Shown: one piece after another, positions 49,027-56,358 of the stretch
Layout of the letters: every line of letters starts with the position of its first letter
Numbering within the stretch: the stretch's first letter is position 1
From: an uncultured Opitutales bacterium
GTDB taxonomy: Bacteria; Verrucomicrobiota; Verrucomicrobiia; Opitutales; Intestinicryptomonadaceae
Reading direction: 5' to 3'
Assembly (NCBI GenBank): GCA_900545705.1
Contig: URAK01000008.1
Coordinates: 76,980 to 140,979, forward strand
Length of the DNA stretch: 64,000 nucleotides
Program-made: the position numbers and the translations under genes
Notes under the pieces: generated by a model
Seen by the model: only the letters and a program-made list of their open reading frames with translations
What the model was told of the DNA's origin: nothing
Databases searched by the model: none

Positions 49027-51342
49027 ATGTTTAGGAAATTATTATACATATCTTCTCTTTTGGCGTTTTCGGCTCTTGCGGCGCGCGCCATAACGGTCGT
49101 TTCGGAGGACGCGTCTATACCAAAGCACTATGTTCCGCCGGTTGTCGGCAACGGCTCTATATGCACGAGCATCGACTTTGAAGGCGAACAATTCCAGAAA
49201 AAATACCGCTCGTACTATCCCGAAGTAGTCTGGGCTGGCAGAAGGTATTCGCGCACAGACAACTATTCAGCCCTCATCACTATGGGGCACTATAAGACTT
49301 CGATTACCGTCGGCGGCAAGCCCCTCGGGAAGCCTCTCTCGTGGGAGCAAGAGCTCGACCGCGAAAACGCACTAATCGAGTGCACTGTTAAATATGCAGA
49401 GGCTACCGTAAAAACTACCGTATTCGTGCCGATGGGTCTCGATATGCTCGCCGTAAAAAAAGTGGTTGAGCCAAACGACAAGTCCGCAAAAGTCGACGTA
49501 AAATTCACATACTTTCTCACCGACGCGGACTCTGTTAAAAATCCGCCGCGAATGGTAATCGAAAAACCCGAAAAGCTGGAATCCCCCGAGCGCGCCTCCA
49601 TCAGATACACAGCATACGGATTGAAAGTCTACCGCGGGCAAATCCAAATCCTGCCTTCCAAGCCCTCAACTTTCGAGGCCGGCAAGAATTATGCCTCATT
49701 CTCAACTTCATTCGACAAATCCCCCGCAGAAATATCGTACGTCGCCCTATATGCCGACAACTATAATACGGATATTGCGGGAGATATCGAGCGCCTCGCA
49801 AATAAAATAACAAAAAGCGGCGGCGAAAAGGTAAAATACTCTGACGTCGTAAAGCTCTCGAACACTGCCCGCCAAGACGAATTCCCCGAATCCGTGCGCG
49901 ACGAACGCTCCGCAAAACTCTTGGAAGCCGCCAAAGCAGGCTTCGGAGGGCTGCTCGAAAACCATAAGAAGGAATGGAAAAAATTCTACGAAGAAGGCTC
50001 GAAAGTCTCAATCCCCGACAAGGCAATATCCGACGTATACCTCACATCTCTCTACCACATGAAAACCGTCGCCACAAGGTGGTCGTTCCCGGTGACAATA
50101 TTCGGGCACGGCGCGGGCTGGTCTGGCAGATACTTCGGCTGGGACGAATTCTACACTTCGGTCGGGGCAATGTCGGCGGGTAAATTCGACCTCTCCGAAC
50201 GCCCGTGCGTATTCCGCAGAAAACTCCTCGCTCCCGCCATAATGAGGGTTTCATACTACCGCGCCCCGACTTTCAACAAAATAGGCGCAAGATACGTATG
50301 GGAAACAAACGAAGACGGCTCCGAAGGCACAACCGACGGACTCTGGCTCGACCACGTCTTCCATATGTCAACAATCTCGGCCACGGGCTGGAAGCAATAT
50401 CTATATACAGGCGATAAAAAATTCCTCAAAGAAACAGCCTACCCCGTAATGAAAGAGTGCGCCCTATTCCTGCTCTCGCACATGGTTTACAACAACGGCG
50501 GCAGGATAACCATAGGCAAATGCACCGACATCGAACGCCTCGGCCCGGCAGTGGAAAACGCATTCCTAACCTCGTGCGGCGCAATATACTCATTCGAAAC
50601 CGCAGCAAAGGCCGCCGACATTCTCGGAATCGATGCCGAAACCGCAAAAACTTTTAGGGAAACAGCCGCCGGATTGCGCAAAACGCTTCCGCAAAACGAC
50701 GAAATGTATATACCGTTCGAAGGCTGCAAAGAAAAAAGCATTGTGACAATATGCGGATATTTTCCATTCCCTGTGCTCTCTTTGGACGATCCCAAGGGGA
50801 TAGCCGCCGTACGCGACTTCTTCAAAAACATATATTCTGCAGGAAATATGGTTCCCGTCGGAAAATCGGTTTGCTCTTGGTACGCAAGCTGGCTTAGCTC
50901 CTCATTCTCATGCATTGGAGACGCAAAGAATGCGTACGATACCGCAATTCTCTCCATGTCGGGCGTCGGCCTTTTCAAAGAGCCGTGGGAAATCCTTGAA
51001 ACCGGAAACAATCCGTGGTTCGTTTCGTCGGCAGGCAACTTCATTTACGCTTTCAACAACCTGCTATTGCACCAAAACGAGAAAGGCGAAATGAAAGTAG
51101 CATGGGCGGCTCCGGAAAGCTGGAAAGATTTCTCATTCACTCTGCCGGCGTACGGCGGAGGGAAAGTCGACGTTTCGGTCAAAGACGGCAAATTCTCCAA
51201 GCTCGACTACAAATCGGCCGACGGCGCCCAAAAGACAATCATTTTCCCCAAGCGCCTCGTTCCCGAAAATAAAATCGACAAATCGTGGGAAAGCGACGGG
51301 GATTTCTACCGTGTAAAAGTTTCGGGGGATTTTTCCATATAA
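49027..51342 (+). CDS. Secreted six-hairpin glycosidase, GH65/GH95-like
   Basis: A 771-residue protein with a signal peptide (residues 1-21, cut after A-R-A). The N-terminal part (to about 300) is a beta-sandwich-rich domain, followed by helices starting L-E-N-H-K-K-E-W-K-K-F-Y-E-E-G and Y-L-T-S-L-Y-H-M-K-T, typical of (alpha/alpha)6 glycosidases. W372-D373-E374 in F-G-W-D-E-F-Y-T-S is a candidate active-site segment. C-terminal beta domains end near V-S-G-D-F-S-I. These features suggest GH65 or GH95 relatives, but the exact family is open. It is flanked on the right by a perfect stem-loop and rpsU. Confidence 0.65.
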   Translation: MFRKLLYISSLLAFSALAARAITVVSEDASIPKHYVPPVVGNGSICTSIDFEGEQFQKKYRSYYPEVVWAGRRYSRTDNYSALITMGHYKTSITVGGKPLGKPLSWEQELDRENALIECTVKYAEATVKTTVFVPMGLDMLAVKKVVEPNDKSAKVDVKFTYFLTDADSVKNPPRMVIEKPEKLESPERASIRYTAYGLKVYRGQIQILPSKPSTFEAGKNYASFSTSFDKSPAEISYVALYADNYNTDIAGDIERLANKITKSGGEKVKYSDVVKLSNTARQDEFPESVRDERSAKLLEAAKAGFGGLLENHKKEWKKFYEEGSKVSIPDKAISDVYLTSLYHMKTVATRWSFPVTIFGHGAGWSGRYFGWDEFYTSVGAMSAGKFDLSERPCVFRRKLLAPAIMRVSYYRAPTFNKIGARYVWETNEDGSEGTTDGLWLDHVFHMSTISATGWKQYLYTGDKKFLKETAYPVMKECALFLLSHMVYNNGGRITIGKCTDIERLGPAVENAFLTSCGAIYSFETAAKAADILGIDAETAKTFRETAAGLRKTLPQNDEMYIPFEGCKEKSIVTICGYFPFPVLSLDDPKGIAAVRDFFKNIYSAGNMVPVGKSVCSWYASWLSSSFSCIGDAKNAYDTAILSMSGVGLFKEPWEILETGNNPWFVSSAGNFIYAFNNLLLHQNEKGEMKVAWAAPESWKDFSFTLPAYGGGKVDVSVKDGKFSKLDYKSADGAQKTIIFPKRLVPENKIDKSWESDGDFYRVKVSGDFSI

Positions 51343-51366
51343 TAAAAAAACTACCCTGCGAAGGAA

Positions 51367-51408
51367 CAGCCGCAAAAAACAAGTTTGGATTTTTTGCGGC
51401 TGTTAAAA
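51367..51408 (+). terminator. Long stem-loop after the six-hairpin glycosidase gene
   Basis: A perfect 13-bp stem (51367-51379 with 51390-51402, CAGCCGCAAAAAA with TTTTTTGCGGCTG) and a 10-base loop. The following bases (TTAAAATTTT) give only a weak T tail, so it is a likely but not certain terminator. Confidence 0.65.
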
Positions 51409-51479
51409 TTTTCCGCTTGACGAACGCCGCATAAAATAAAAATATTGAATCTTTAATTCCCGATGGGAATACAAAAAAG

Positions 51480-51489
51480 AAGGAGGTGA
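51480..51489 (+). promoter_or_regulatory. Perfect Shine-Dalgarno sequence of rpsU
   Basis: AAGGAGGTGA, complementary to the 3' end of 16S rRNA over its full core, sits 7 bases before the rpsU ATG. It is much stronger than any other ribosome-binding site I found in the window, where most starts have no match. Confidence 0.92.
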
Positions 51490-51496
51490 ATCAAAG

Positions 51497-51697
51497 ATGC
51501 CCGTAGAAGTTAAACTCCGCAAGGGGGAAGCGATGGAAAAGGCCCTGCGCAGACTTAAAAAGAAGCTCGACAGGGAAGGAGTAATCCGCGATATCCGCCA
51601 GAAAAGATACTTTGAAAAGCCGAGCGAAATCAAGCGCCGCAAGAAGAAGGTGGCCGCTTTCAACAATATGCTCCGCCAGCGTTACGAAAACCGTTAA
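51497..51697 (+). CDS. rpsU: Small ribosomal subunit protein bS21
   Basis: A 66-residue basic protein matching bS21: a start V-E-V-K-L-R-K-G-E, then M-E-K-A-L-R-R-L-K-K-K-L and a late K-R-R-K-K-K-V-A-A-F-N-N-M-L. It sits on the small subunit near the 3' end of 16S rRNA and helps initiation. The strong Shine-Dalgarno sequence in front of it contrasts with its neighbours and with most of the window, a pattern known in Bacteroidota. It is transcribed alone with its own terminator. Confidence 0.96.
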   Translation: MPVEVKLRKGEAMEKALRRLKKKLDREGVIRDIRQKRYFEKPSEIKRRKKKVAAFNNMLRQRYENR

Positions 51698-51713
51698 CAG
51701 CTTTTATTCAAAA

Positions 51714-51742
51714 ACCGGACTTTCAAGTCCGGTTTTTTCATT
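51714..51742 (+). terminator. Rho-independent terminator after rpsU
   Basis: A 12-bp stem (51714-51725 with 51728-51739; AAAAACCGGACTT type arms) with a short loop and a T run immediately after. Confidence 0.88.
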
Positions 51743-52043
51743 TTTAAAACAGCGAGCCTATTCCCAAATATCCGCCCTAAAAAATACCTGAGGTTAAAAT
51801 CCTTTCCGCAAGGCGCACTACGTCCGAAAGTTAAAACGGGTACACGCAAAAAATTTACCCCAGAGGATACCCAATTTATCTTCTTATTACATGGGAAATA
51901 AGGCAGGATTTTCTATTTTCCCCCCAAAAAAACCCCAAGAATCTTCTCCCCCAAAATTTACAAAACAATATCCGCAAGCTCAAAAAACTTTACTTGATAG
52001 ATTCGGGCTTTACCGTTTTAATGTTCCATCAAAGGACTAATTT
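51743..52043. other. Intergenic region upstream of the esterase-led operon
   Basis: About 300 bases with no gene. It is AT-rich and should contain the operon promoter. AAAGGA lies about seven bases before the first ATG at 52044. No repeats or riboswitch-like structure noted. Confidence 0.45.
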
Positions 52044-52958
52044 ATGAAAAATATTTTTAGAAATATAGCCGCACTCCTTGCAATAACAGCCGCCGCGCTC
52101 GCATACGCCGACGCCGACAATGTAATAAGGGAAACCATTCCCGTTTGGCCGGAAGGCAAAATGCCGGGCGCCGACGCCGACAAAATCACAGACAAGAACG
52201 GGAAAATACCGGAAATAAAAGAACTGCCGAGACTTGAAGTATTCCTCCCGCAGACGCATAGGAAAACGGGCTTTATGATAATCTGCCCCGGCGGAGCGTA
52301 CATGGGGCTTGCAAGCAATCATGAGGGCACGCAAATCGCCAACTGGATTTCGGACGAAGATATTCCGTGCGCAATCCTTTTCTACCGCGTTCCGAACAAA
52401 CCCCAAGCCGCACTTATGGACATACAGCGCGCAATAAGAATAGTCCGCTCAAACGCACAGAAATGGAATATTGACCCAAATAAAATAGGCATAATGGGCT
52501 TTTCCGCCGGAGCCAACCTATGCGCCCGCGCCTCAACCCAGTTCGACAAAAAAACCTACGAACCAATAGACGCAATAGATACCCTTTCCACCCGCCCCGA
52601 CTTCACGGGTCTCGTCTACCCCGCCTATTGCGACAAGCCCGGCAACGACTTGCGCTGGTCCGGCAAACCCTTGCGCGACGCCGACTACAATTCAACTTAC
52701 GCCATTGCGGAAAACTTGAATGTCACAAAAGACACCCCACCCGCGTTTATTGTCCAGACGCAGGACGACTTCTACGCAAACGCGGCAATCGCCTATTATC
52801 TGGCACTCAAAAAGAACAAAGTTCCCGCAAACCTGCACATGTTCGATAAAGGCGGCCACGGCTACGGCTTGAATAATAAGGCCGACCTCGTATCAGAATG
52901 GAAAGATTTGTACGAAGAATGGCTAGAACACAACAATTTTGACGGAAAAAGAAGATGA
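52044..52958 (+). CDS. Secreted alpha/beta-hydrolase esterase (first of a tandem pair)
   Basis: A 304-residue protein with a signal peptide (residues 1-22, cut near A-L-A-Y-A). The fold is that of acetyl-xylan/other sugar esterases. An oxyanion segment (C-P-G-G-A-Y) lies near 81-86. The nucleophile is S154 in G-F-S-A-G-A, the acid is probably in Q-T-Q-D-D-F, and the histidine is in K-G-G-H-G-Y-G. It starts the rightward operon. The product and the next gene's product share a common core (W-P-E-G-K-M-P-G), so they arose by tandem duplication and may act on related esters, probably on polysaccharide side groups. Confidence 0.82.
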   Translation: MKNIFRNIAALLAITAAALAYADADNVIRETIPVWPEGKMPGADADKITDKNGKIPEIKELPRLEVFLPQTHRKTGFMIICPGGAYMGLASNHEGTQIANWISDEDIPCAILFYRVPNKPQAALMDIQRAIRIVRSNAQKWNIDPNKIGIMGFSAGANLCARASTQFDKKTYEPIDAIDTLSTRPDFTGLVYPAYCDKPGNDLRWSGKPLRDADYNSTYAIAENLNVTKDTPPAFIVQTQDDFYANAAIAYYLALKKNKVPANLHMFDKGGHGYGLNNKADLVSEWKDLYEEWLEHNNFDGKRR

Positions 52959-53860
52959 AAAAATTATTGATTGCCCTCTCCGCATTCGCCGCGGCATCGC
53001 TATGTCTCGCCTCCGAAAAATTCGATCTATGGCCGGAAGGCAAAATGCCGGGCAAATCTGCCGCCGAGCCGGAATCGTCTAAAATTGAGGATACTTGGAT
53101 TGGCAAGAAAGACAAAGTGCTAATCATACGCAATGTCTCCAAGCCTACTGTGGAATTTTTCAAGGCAAAGTCCGACAAGCCCACCGGACTGGTTGTAGTC
53201 TGCCCCGGCGGCGGATACGGAGTAATCGCATACGGGCACGAAGGCACGGAAATCGCCGAATGGCTGAACTCGCAGGGAGTGTCGGCGCTCGTGCTAAAAT
53301 ACCGCGTCCCGAATAATCCTATGGGCGCGCTTATGGACGCCCAAAGGGCTATCAGGACGGCGCGCGCAAACGCAAAAGAATGGAATGTAGACCCAAATAA
53401 AATCGCCGTTATGGGCTTCTCAGCAGGGGCAAGCCTGTCAGCAAGGGCGTCGACAAACTACGAAAAAAAATTATACCAGCCAATAGACAATATAGACGGG
53501 CTGTCCGCGCGCCCCGACGGAACTATCTTGATTTATCCCGCATATTGCGACGAACCCGGCAACGAAAAGCGGTGGAAAAACTCAAAGAACCCCGGGCACG
53601 ACTACAACGGAATGTACAGGCTCGCCGGCGAATTGCCCGTCACAAAGGACACCCCTCCGGCATTTATCGTGCAAACGCTTGACGACGGTCTCGTCAACTC
53701 TGCAATATCCTATTTTCTCGCACTAAAGGAACTGAAAGTCCCCGCGAGTGTCCATATATTCCAAAGCGGCGGACACGGCTACGCCCTCCGCAAACTCGAC
53801 AAGCCCGTCGACGAGTGGAAAGACTTGCTCGCAACTTGGCTTAAAGCGTACAATTATTAA
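52955..53860 (+). CDS. Secreted alpha/beta-hydrolase esterase (second of a tandem pair)
   Basis: A 301-residue paralogue of the preceding gene, with a four-base overlap (ATGA). The signal peptide runs to about residue 19. S157 in G-F-S-A-G-A-S is the nucleophile, and an aspartate in Q-T-L-D-D-G and a histidine in S-G-G-H-G-Y complete the triad. The two copies are clearly alike but differ in loops around the active site, so they may have different acyl or sugar preferences. Both appear to be periplasmic or exported. Confidence 0.82.
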   Translation: MKKLLIALSAFAAASLCLASEKFDLWPEGKMPGKSAAEPESSKIEDTWIGKKDKVLIIRNVSKPTVEFFKAKSDKPTGLVVVCPGGGYGVIAYGHEGTEIAEWLNSQGVSALVLKYRVPNNPMGALMDAQRAIRTARANAKEWNVDPNKIAVMGFSAGASLSARASTNYEKKLYQPIDNIDGLSARPDGTILIYPAYCDEPGNEKRWKNSKNPGHDYNGMYRLAGELPVTKDTPPAFIVQTLDDGLVNSAISYFLALKELKVPASVHIFQSGGHGYALRKLDKPVDEWKDLLATWLKAYNY

Positions 53861-53862
53861 AA

Positions 53863-54507
53863 ATGCAGATGAAAATTGAAACATTCCCGTCCGGGCAGCT
53901 TGATACAAACTCGTACTTAGTATACGGCGCATCGCAGGGCGAAGCAGTCCTTATCGACGCCCCATTTGGCTCGGCAGATCAAGTAATGCCGCGCCTTAAA
54001 GAGGAAAACTTGAAGCTAAGGGCAGTTCTAATAACGCACGGGCACTGGGACCATATCGGCGACGCCGCAAAAATCTCCGCTGCCTGCCAAGCGCCAATTA
54101 TAGCCGGCGCTGAGGGCAAACAGCTCATCGAAAATCCGGAATTCCAAACTAGCCGCCTATTCGGGCAGATAAAACTCGATAAAACCGTCGTAAGCATAGA
54201 GCCAAAAGACGGCGACATATTGGAATACGCGGGTTTCAAAATAAAATGCCTCGAAGTTCCCGGCCATTGTCCGGGTAGCCTTGCGTTTATTTTTGAAGAC
54301 GAAGGCAAAACCTGCGCTTTTGTGGGCGACTTGATTTTTGAAGGCAGCGTTGGGCGCACTGACCTTTGGGGCGGAGACTTCCCGACCCTTGAAAAATCGG
54401 TAAAGAAAATATACGGCTTGCCGGACTCAACTGTAATATATCCGGGGCACGGCTACCCGACCTCCGTCGGAGTCGAGAGAACCTCTAATCCATTTGTAAG
54501 AGGCTAA
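53863..54507 (+). CDS. Metallo-beta-lactamase-fold hydrolase (glyoxalase II-like)
   Basis: A 214-residue cytoplasmic protein with T-H-G-H-W-D-H (H59, H61, D63, H64), G-H-C-P-G-S-L-A-F and F-V-G-D-L-I-F-E-G-S-V-G-R-T-D, and a late P-G-H-G. This matches the short YcbL/glyoxalase-II-like branch of MBL hydrolases. It has no signal peptide and sits three bases after the esterase pair and one base before ribD. An ATG two codons downstream could also start it. Substrate unknown, perhaps a thioester or hydroxyacylglutathione analogue. Confidence 0.88.
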   Translation: MQMKIETFPSGQLDTNSYLVYGASQGEAVLIDAPFGSADQVMPRLKEENLKLRAVLITHGHWDHIGDAAKISAACQAPIIAGAEGKQLIENPEFQTSRLFGQIKLDKTVVSIEPKDGDILEYAGFKIKCLEVPGHCPGSLAFIFEDEGKTCAFVGDLIFEGSVGRTDLWGGDFPTLEKSVKKIYGLPDSTVIYPGHGYPTSVGVERTSNPFVRG

Positions 54508-54508
54508 A

Positions 54509-55612
54509 ATGCCCGGCTCCGAATTTTATATGCGCCGCGCGCTCGAGCTCGCAAGGCGCGGTTGGGGCGCTACTTCCCCGAACCCAATGGTAGGAGCTGT
54601 CTTGGTAAAAAACGGACGCATAATCGGCGAGGGTTGGCATACGAAAGACGGCGCGCCGCACGCGGAAATTGAATGTCTAAGAAACGCATCTGAGTCTCCG
54701 AAGGGCGCCGATTTGTACGTCACCCTCGAGCCGTGCAGCACGCGCGGACGTACGGGGGCATGTTGCGACGCGATAATTTCGGCAGGAATCGCGAGGGTTT
54801 TTGCGGCGACTAAAGATCCAAATCCGGCGCATTCTGGCCGCGCCGAGCAAATATTGAAATCCCATTCGATAGAATGCTCATTCGGGCTTCTCGAAGAGCA
54901 GGCAAAGCGGCTAAATTTTATTTTCAACGAATCCATAACTTCGCAAAAGGCCGTAATCGCGCTCAAATACGCGATGTCAAGCGACGGCAAAATTGCCGCA
55001 AAGCGCGGTGAAAGAACCCGCATAACAGGCGAAAACGCGGCTGCCGATGTAATGAAATGGCGCTCGCTTTTTCAGGCCATCGGCGTGGGCTTCGGAACAC
55101 TGTTGACCGACAACCCAAGGCTCACAGCAAGAATCAGCGGGAAACCGGAAAAATGCCCCGTAAGGCTCATTTTCGACGCGAAATTGTCGCTCGCGGAACT
55201 AACGGATATTTCCGCCTTCCACGTTTTTTCAGATGAATTTGCAAGCCGCACGAGGGTTGTTTGCGCAATGGAATCCGACCCAATCAGGGAAAAATCGCTC
55301 GCGGAGCGCGGGATTGCCGTAATGCGCGTGCCTGAGCCTTCGGATTCACCACTTTTTTGGGATTTTTTAAAAAAATCGCTTTTGCGGGAGCGTATTTCGT
55401 CGTTATATCTTGAAGGGGGCGCGCGCATATTGCAGTCCTGCTGCGCGGCAAAGGCCGCCGAATTCGCTTTTGAATATGTAAACGAATCCCTAAAACTCGG
55501 CGATTCGGCACTTTCCGCATGGGAGGGTGAACGCCCGTTTGAATTCGTTTCCCCGCAAGAATTTAACTTTGGGAACGACCGCATGAGCTTCGGAAAAATT
55601 AAATACAGATGA
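54509..55612 (+). CDS. ribD: Bifunctional riboflavin biosynthesis protein RibD
   Basis: A 367-residue enzyme with an N-terminal deaminase and a C-terminal reductase, which act on the second and third steps from GTP to riboflavin. The zinc deaminase site is H51-A-E53 and C76/C85 in P-C-S-T-R-G-R-T-G-A-C. The reductase half has A-L-K-Y-A-M-S-S-D-G-K-I-A and V-G-F-G-T-L-L-T-D-N-P-R-L. Its late region is longer and more divergent than in model RibD. No other rib gene is nearby. It starts one base after the MBL gene stop and overlaps the next gene by four bases. Confidence 0.95.
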   Translation: MPGSEFYMRRALELARRGWGATSPNPMVGAVLVKNGRIIGEGWHTKDGAPHAEIECLRNASESPKGADLYVTLEPCSTRGRTGACCDAIISAGIARVFAATKDPNPAHSGRAEQILKSHSIECSFGLLEEQAKRLNFIFNESITSQKAVIALKYAMSSDGKIAAKRGERTRITGENAAADVMKWRSLFQAIGVGFGTLLTDNPRLTARISGKPEKCPVRLIFDAKLSLAELTDISAFHVFSDEFASRTRVVCAMESDPIREKSLAERGIAVMRVPEPSDSPLFWDFLKKSLLRERISSLYLEGGARILQSCCAAKAAEFAFEYVNESLKLGDSALSAWEGERPFEFVSPQEFNFGNDRMSFGKIKYR

Positions 55613-56358
55613 ATCCTGAAACCGTAAAAAACTACTTCGACAATCCGCTGGTCGTAGCCGATTACGCGTCTGCCGCGGAAAATGTCGGATTGTGGAACTC
55701 CGAACGGATAGTGTTTGAAAAGTATATTCCCAAAAGCTCTAAAATAATAGAGTTTGGCTGCGGCGCCGGCAGAATATCCCTCGGGCTGAACGCCCTCGGA
55801 TACGGCAACCTAACTGCAACCGACTTTGCCCCTAAAATGGTCGAAGCCGCCGCGGAAATATTCGCGCGGCACAACGCGAATATAGAGGCATTCGTCTGCG
55901 ACGCTACCGATACACAACTTAAAGACGCATCTTTTGACGCCGCGATTTTCGGATTCAACGGACTCATGCAAATCCCCAAGGCCGCTCAAAGGCGGCGCGC
56001 CATCGGGGAAATTTGCAGGATATTAAACCCCGGTGGAATTTTTGCGTTTACAACCCACGACCGCGGCGCCAAACGCAACGCCCACTATTGGGAAAACGAA
56101 AAAAAACAGTGGCAGTCAAACTCCCAGCAGCCAGTGCTCGACGACTTTGGCGACATCTTCTACGAGGGCGAACACGGAAATATATTTATCCACTCACCTT
56201 CTCGCGAAGAAATTGAGCTCGCGCTTTCGGAGGCAGGCTTCGACATTGTATTTTCCGCAGCCCGCCCGGAAATCGCGCAAGAGCCGGAGCTCGTGCGGGA
56301 CTTCTCTGACGACTGCATATTCTGGTGCGCAAAAAAACGACTTAATCTAGAAAAATGA
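55609..56358 (+). CDS. Class I SAM-dependent methyltransferase
   Basis: A 249-residue soluble protein with the SAM motif I-E-F-G-C-G-A-G-R-I-S, a second acidic end in L-T-A-T-D-F-A-P-K-M, V-C-D-A-T-D, and A-A-I-F-G-F-N-G-L. These match the Methyltransf_11/25 group. Target unknown. It overlaps ribD by four bases at its start and the peptidase gene by four bases at its end, so all are translated from one message. Confidence 0.85.
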   Translation: MNPETVKNYFDNPLVVADYASAAENVGLWNSERIVFEKYIPKSSKIIEFGCGAGRISLGLNALGYGNLTATDFAPKMVEAAAEIFARHNANIEAFVCDATDTQLKDASFDAAIFGFNGLMQIPKAAQRRRAIGEICRILNPGGIFAFTTHDRGAKRNAHYWENEKKQWQSNSQQPVLDDFGDIFYEGEHGNIFIHSPSREEIELALSEAGFDIVFSAARPEIAQEPELVRDFSDDCIFWCAKKRLNLEK

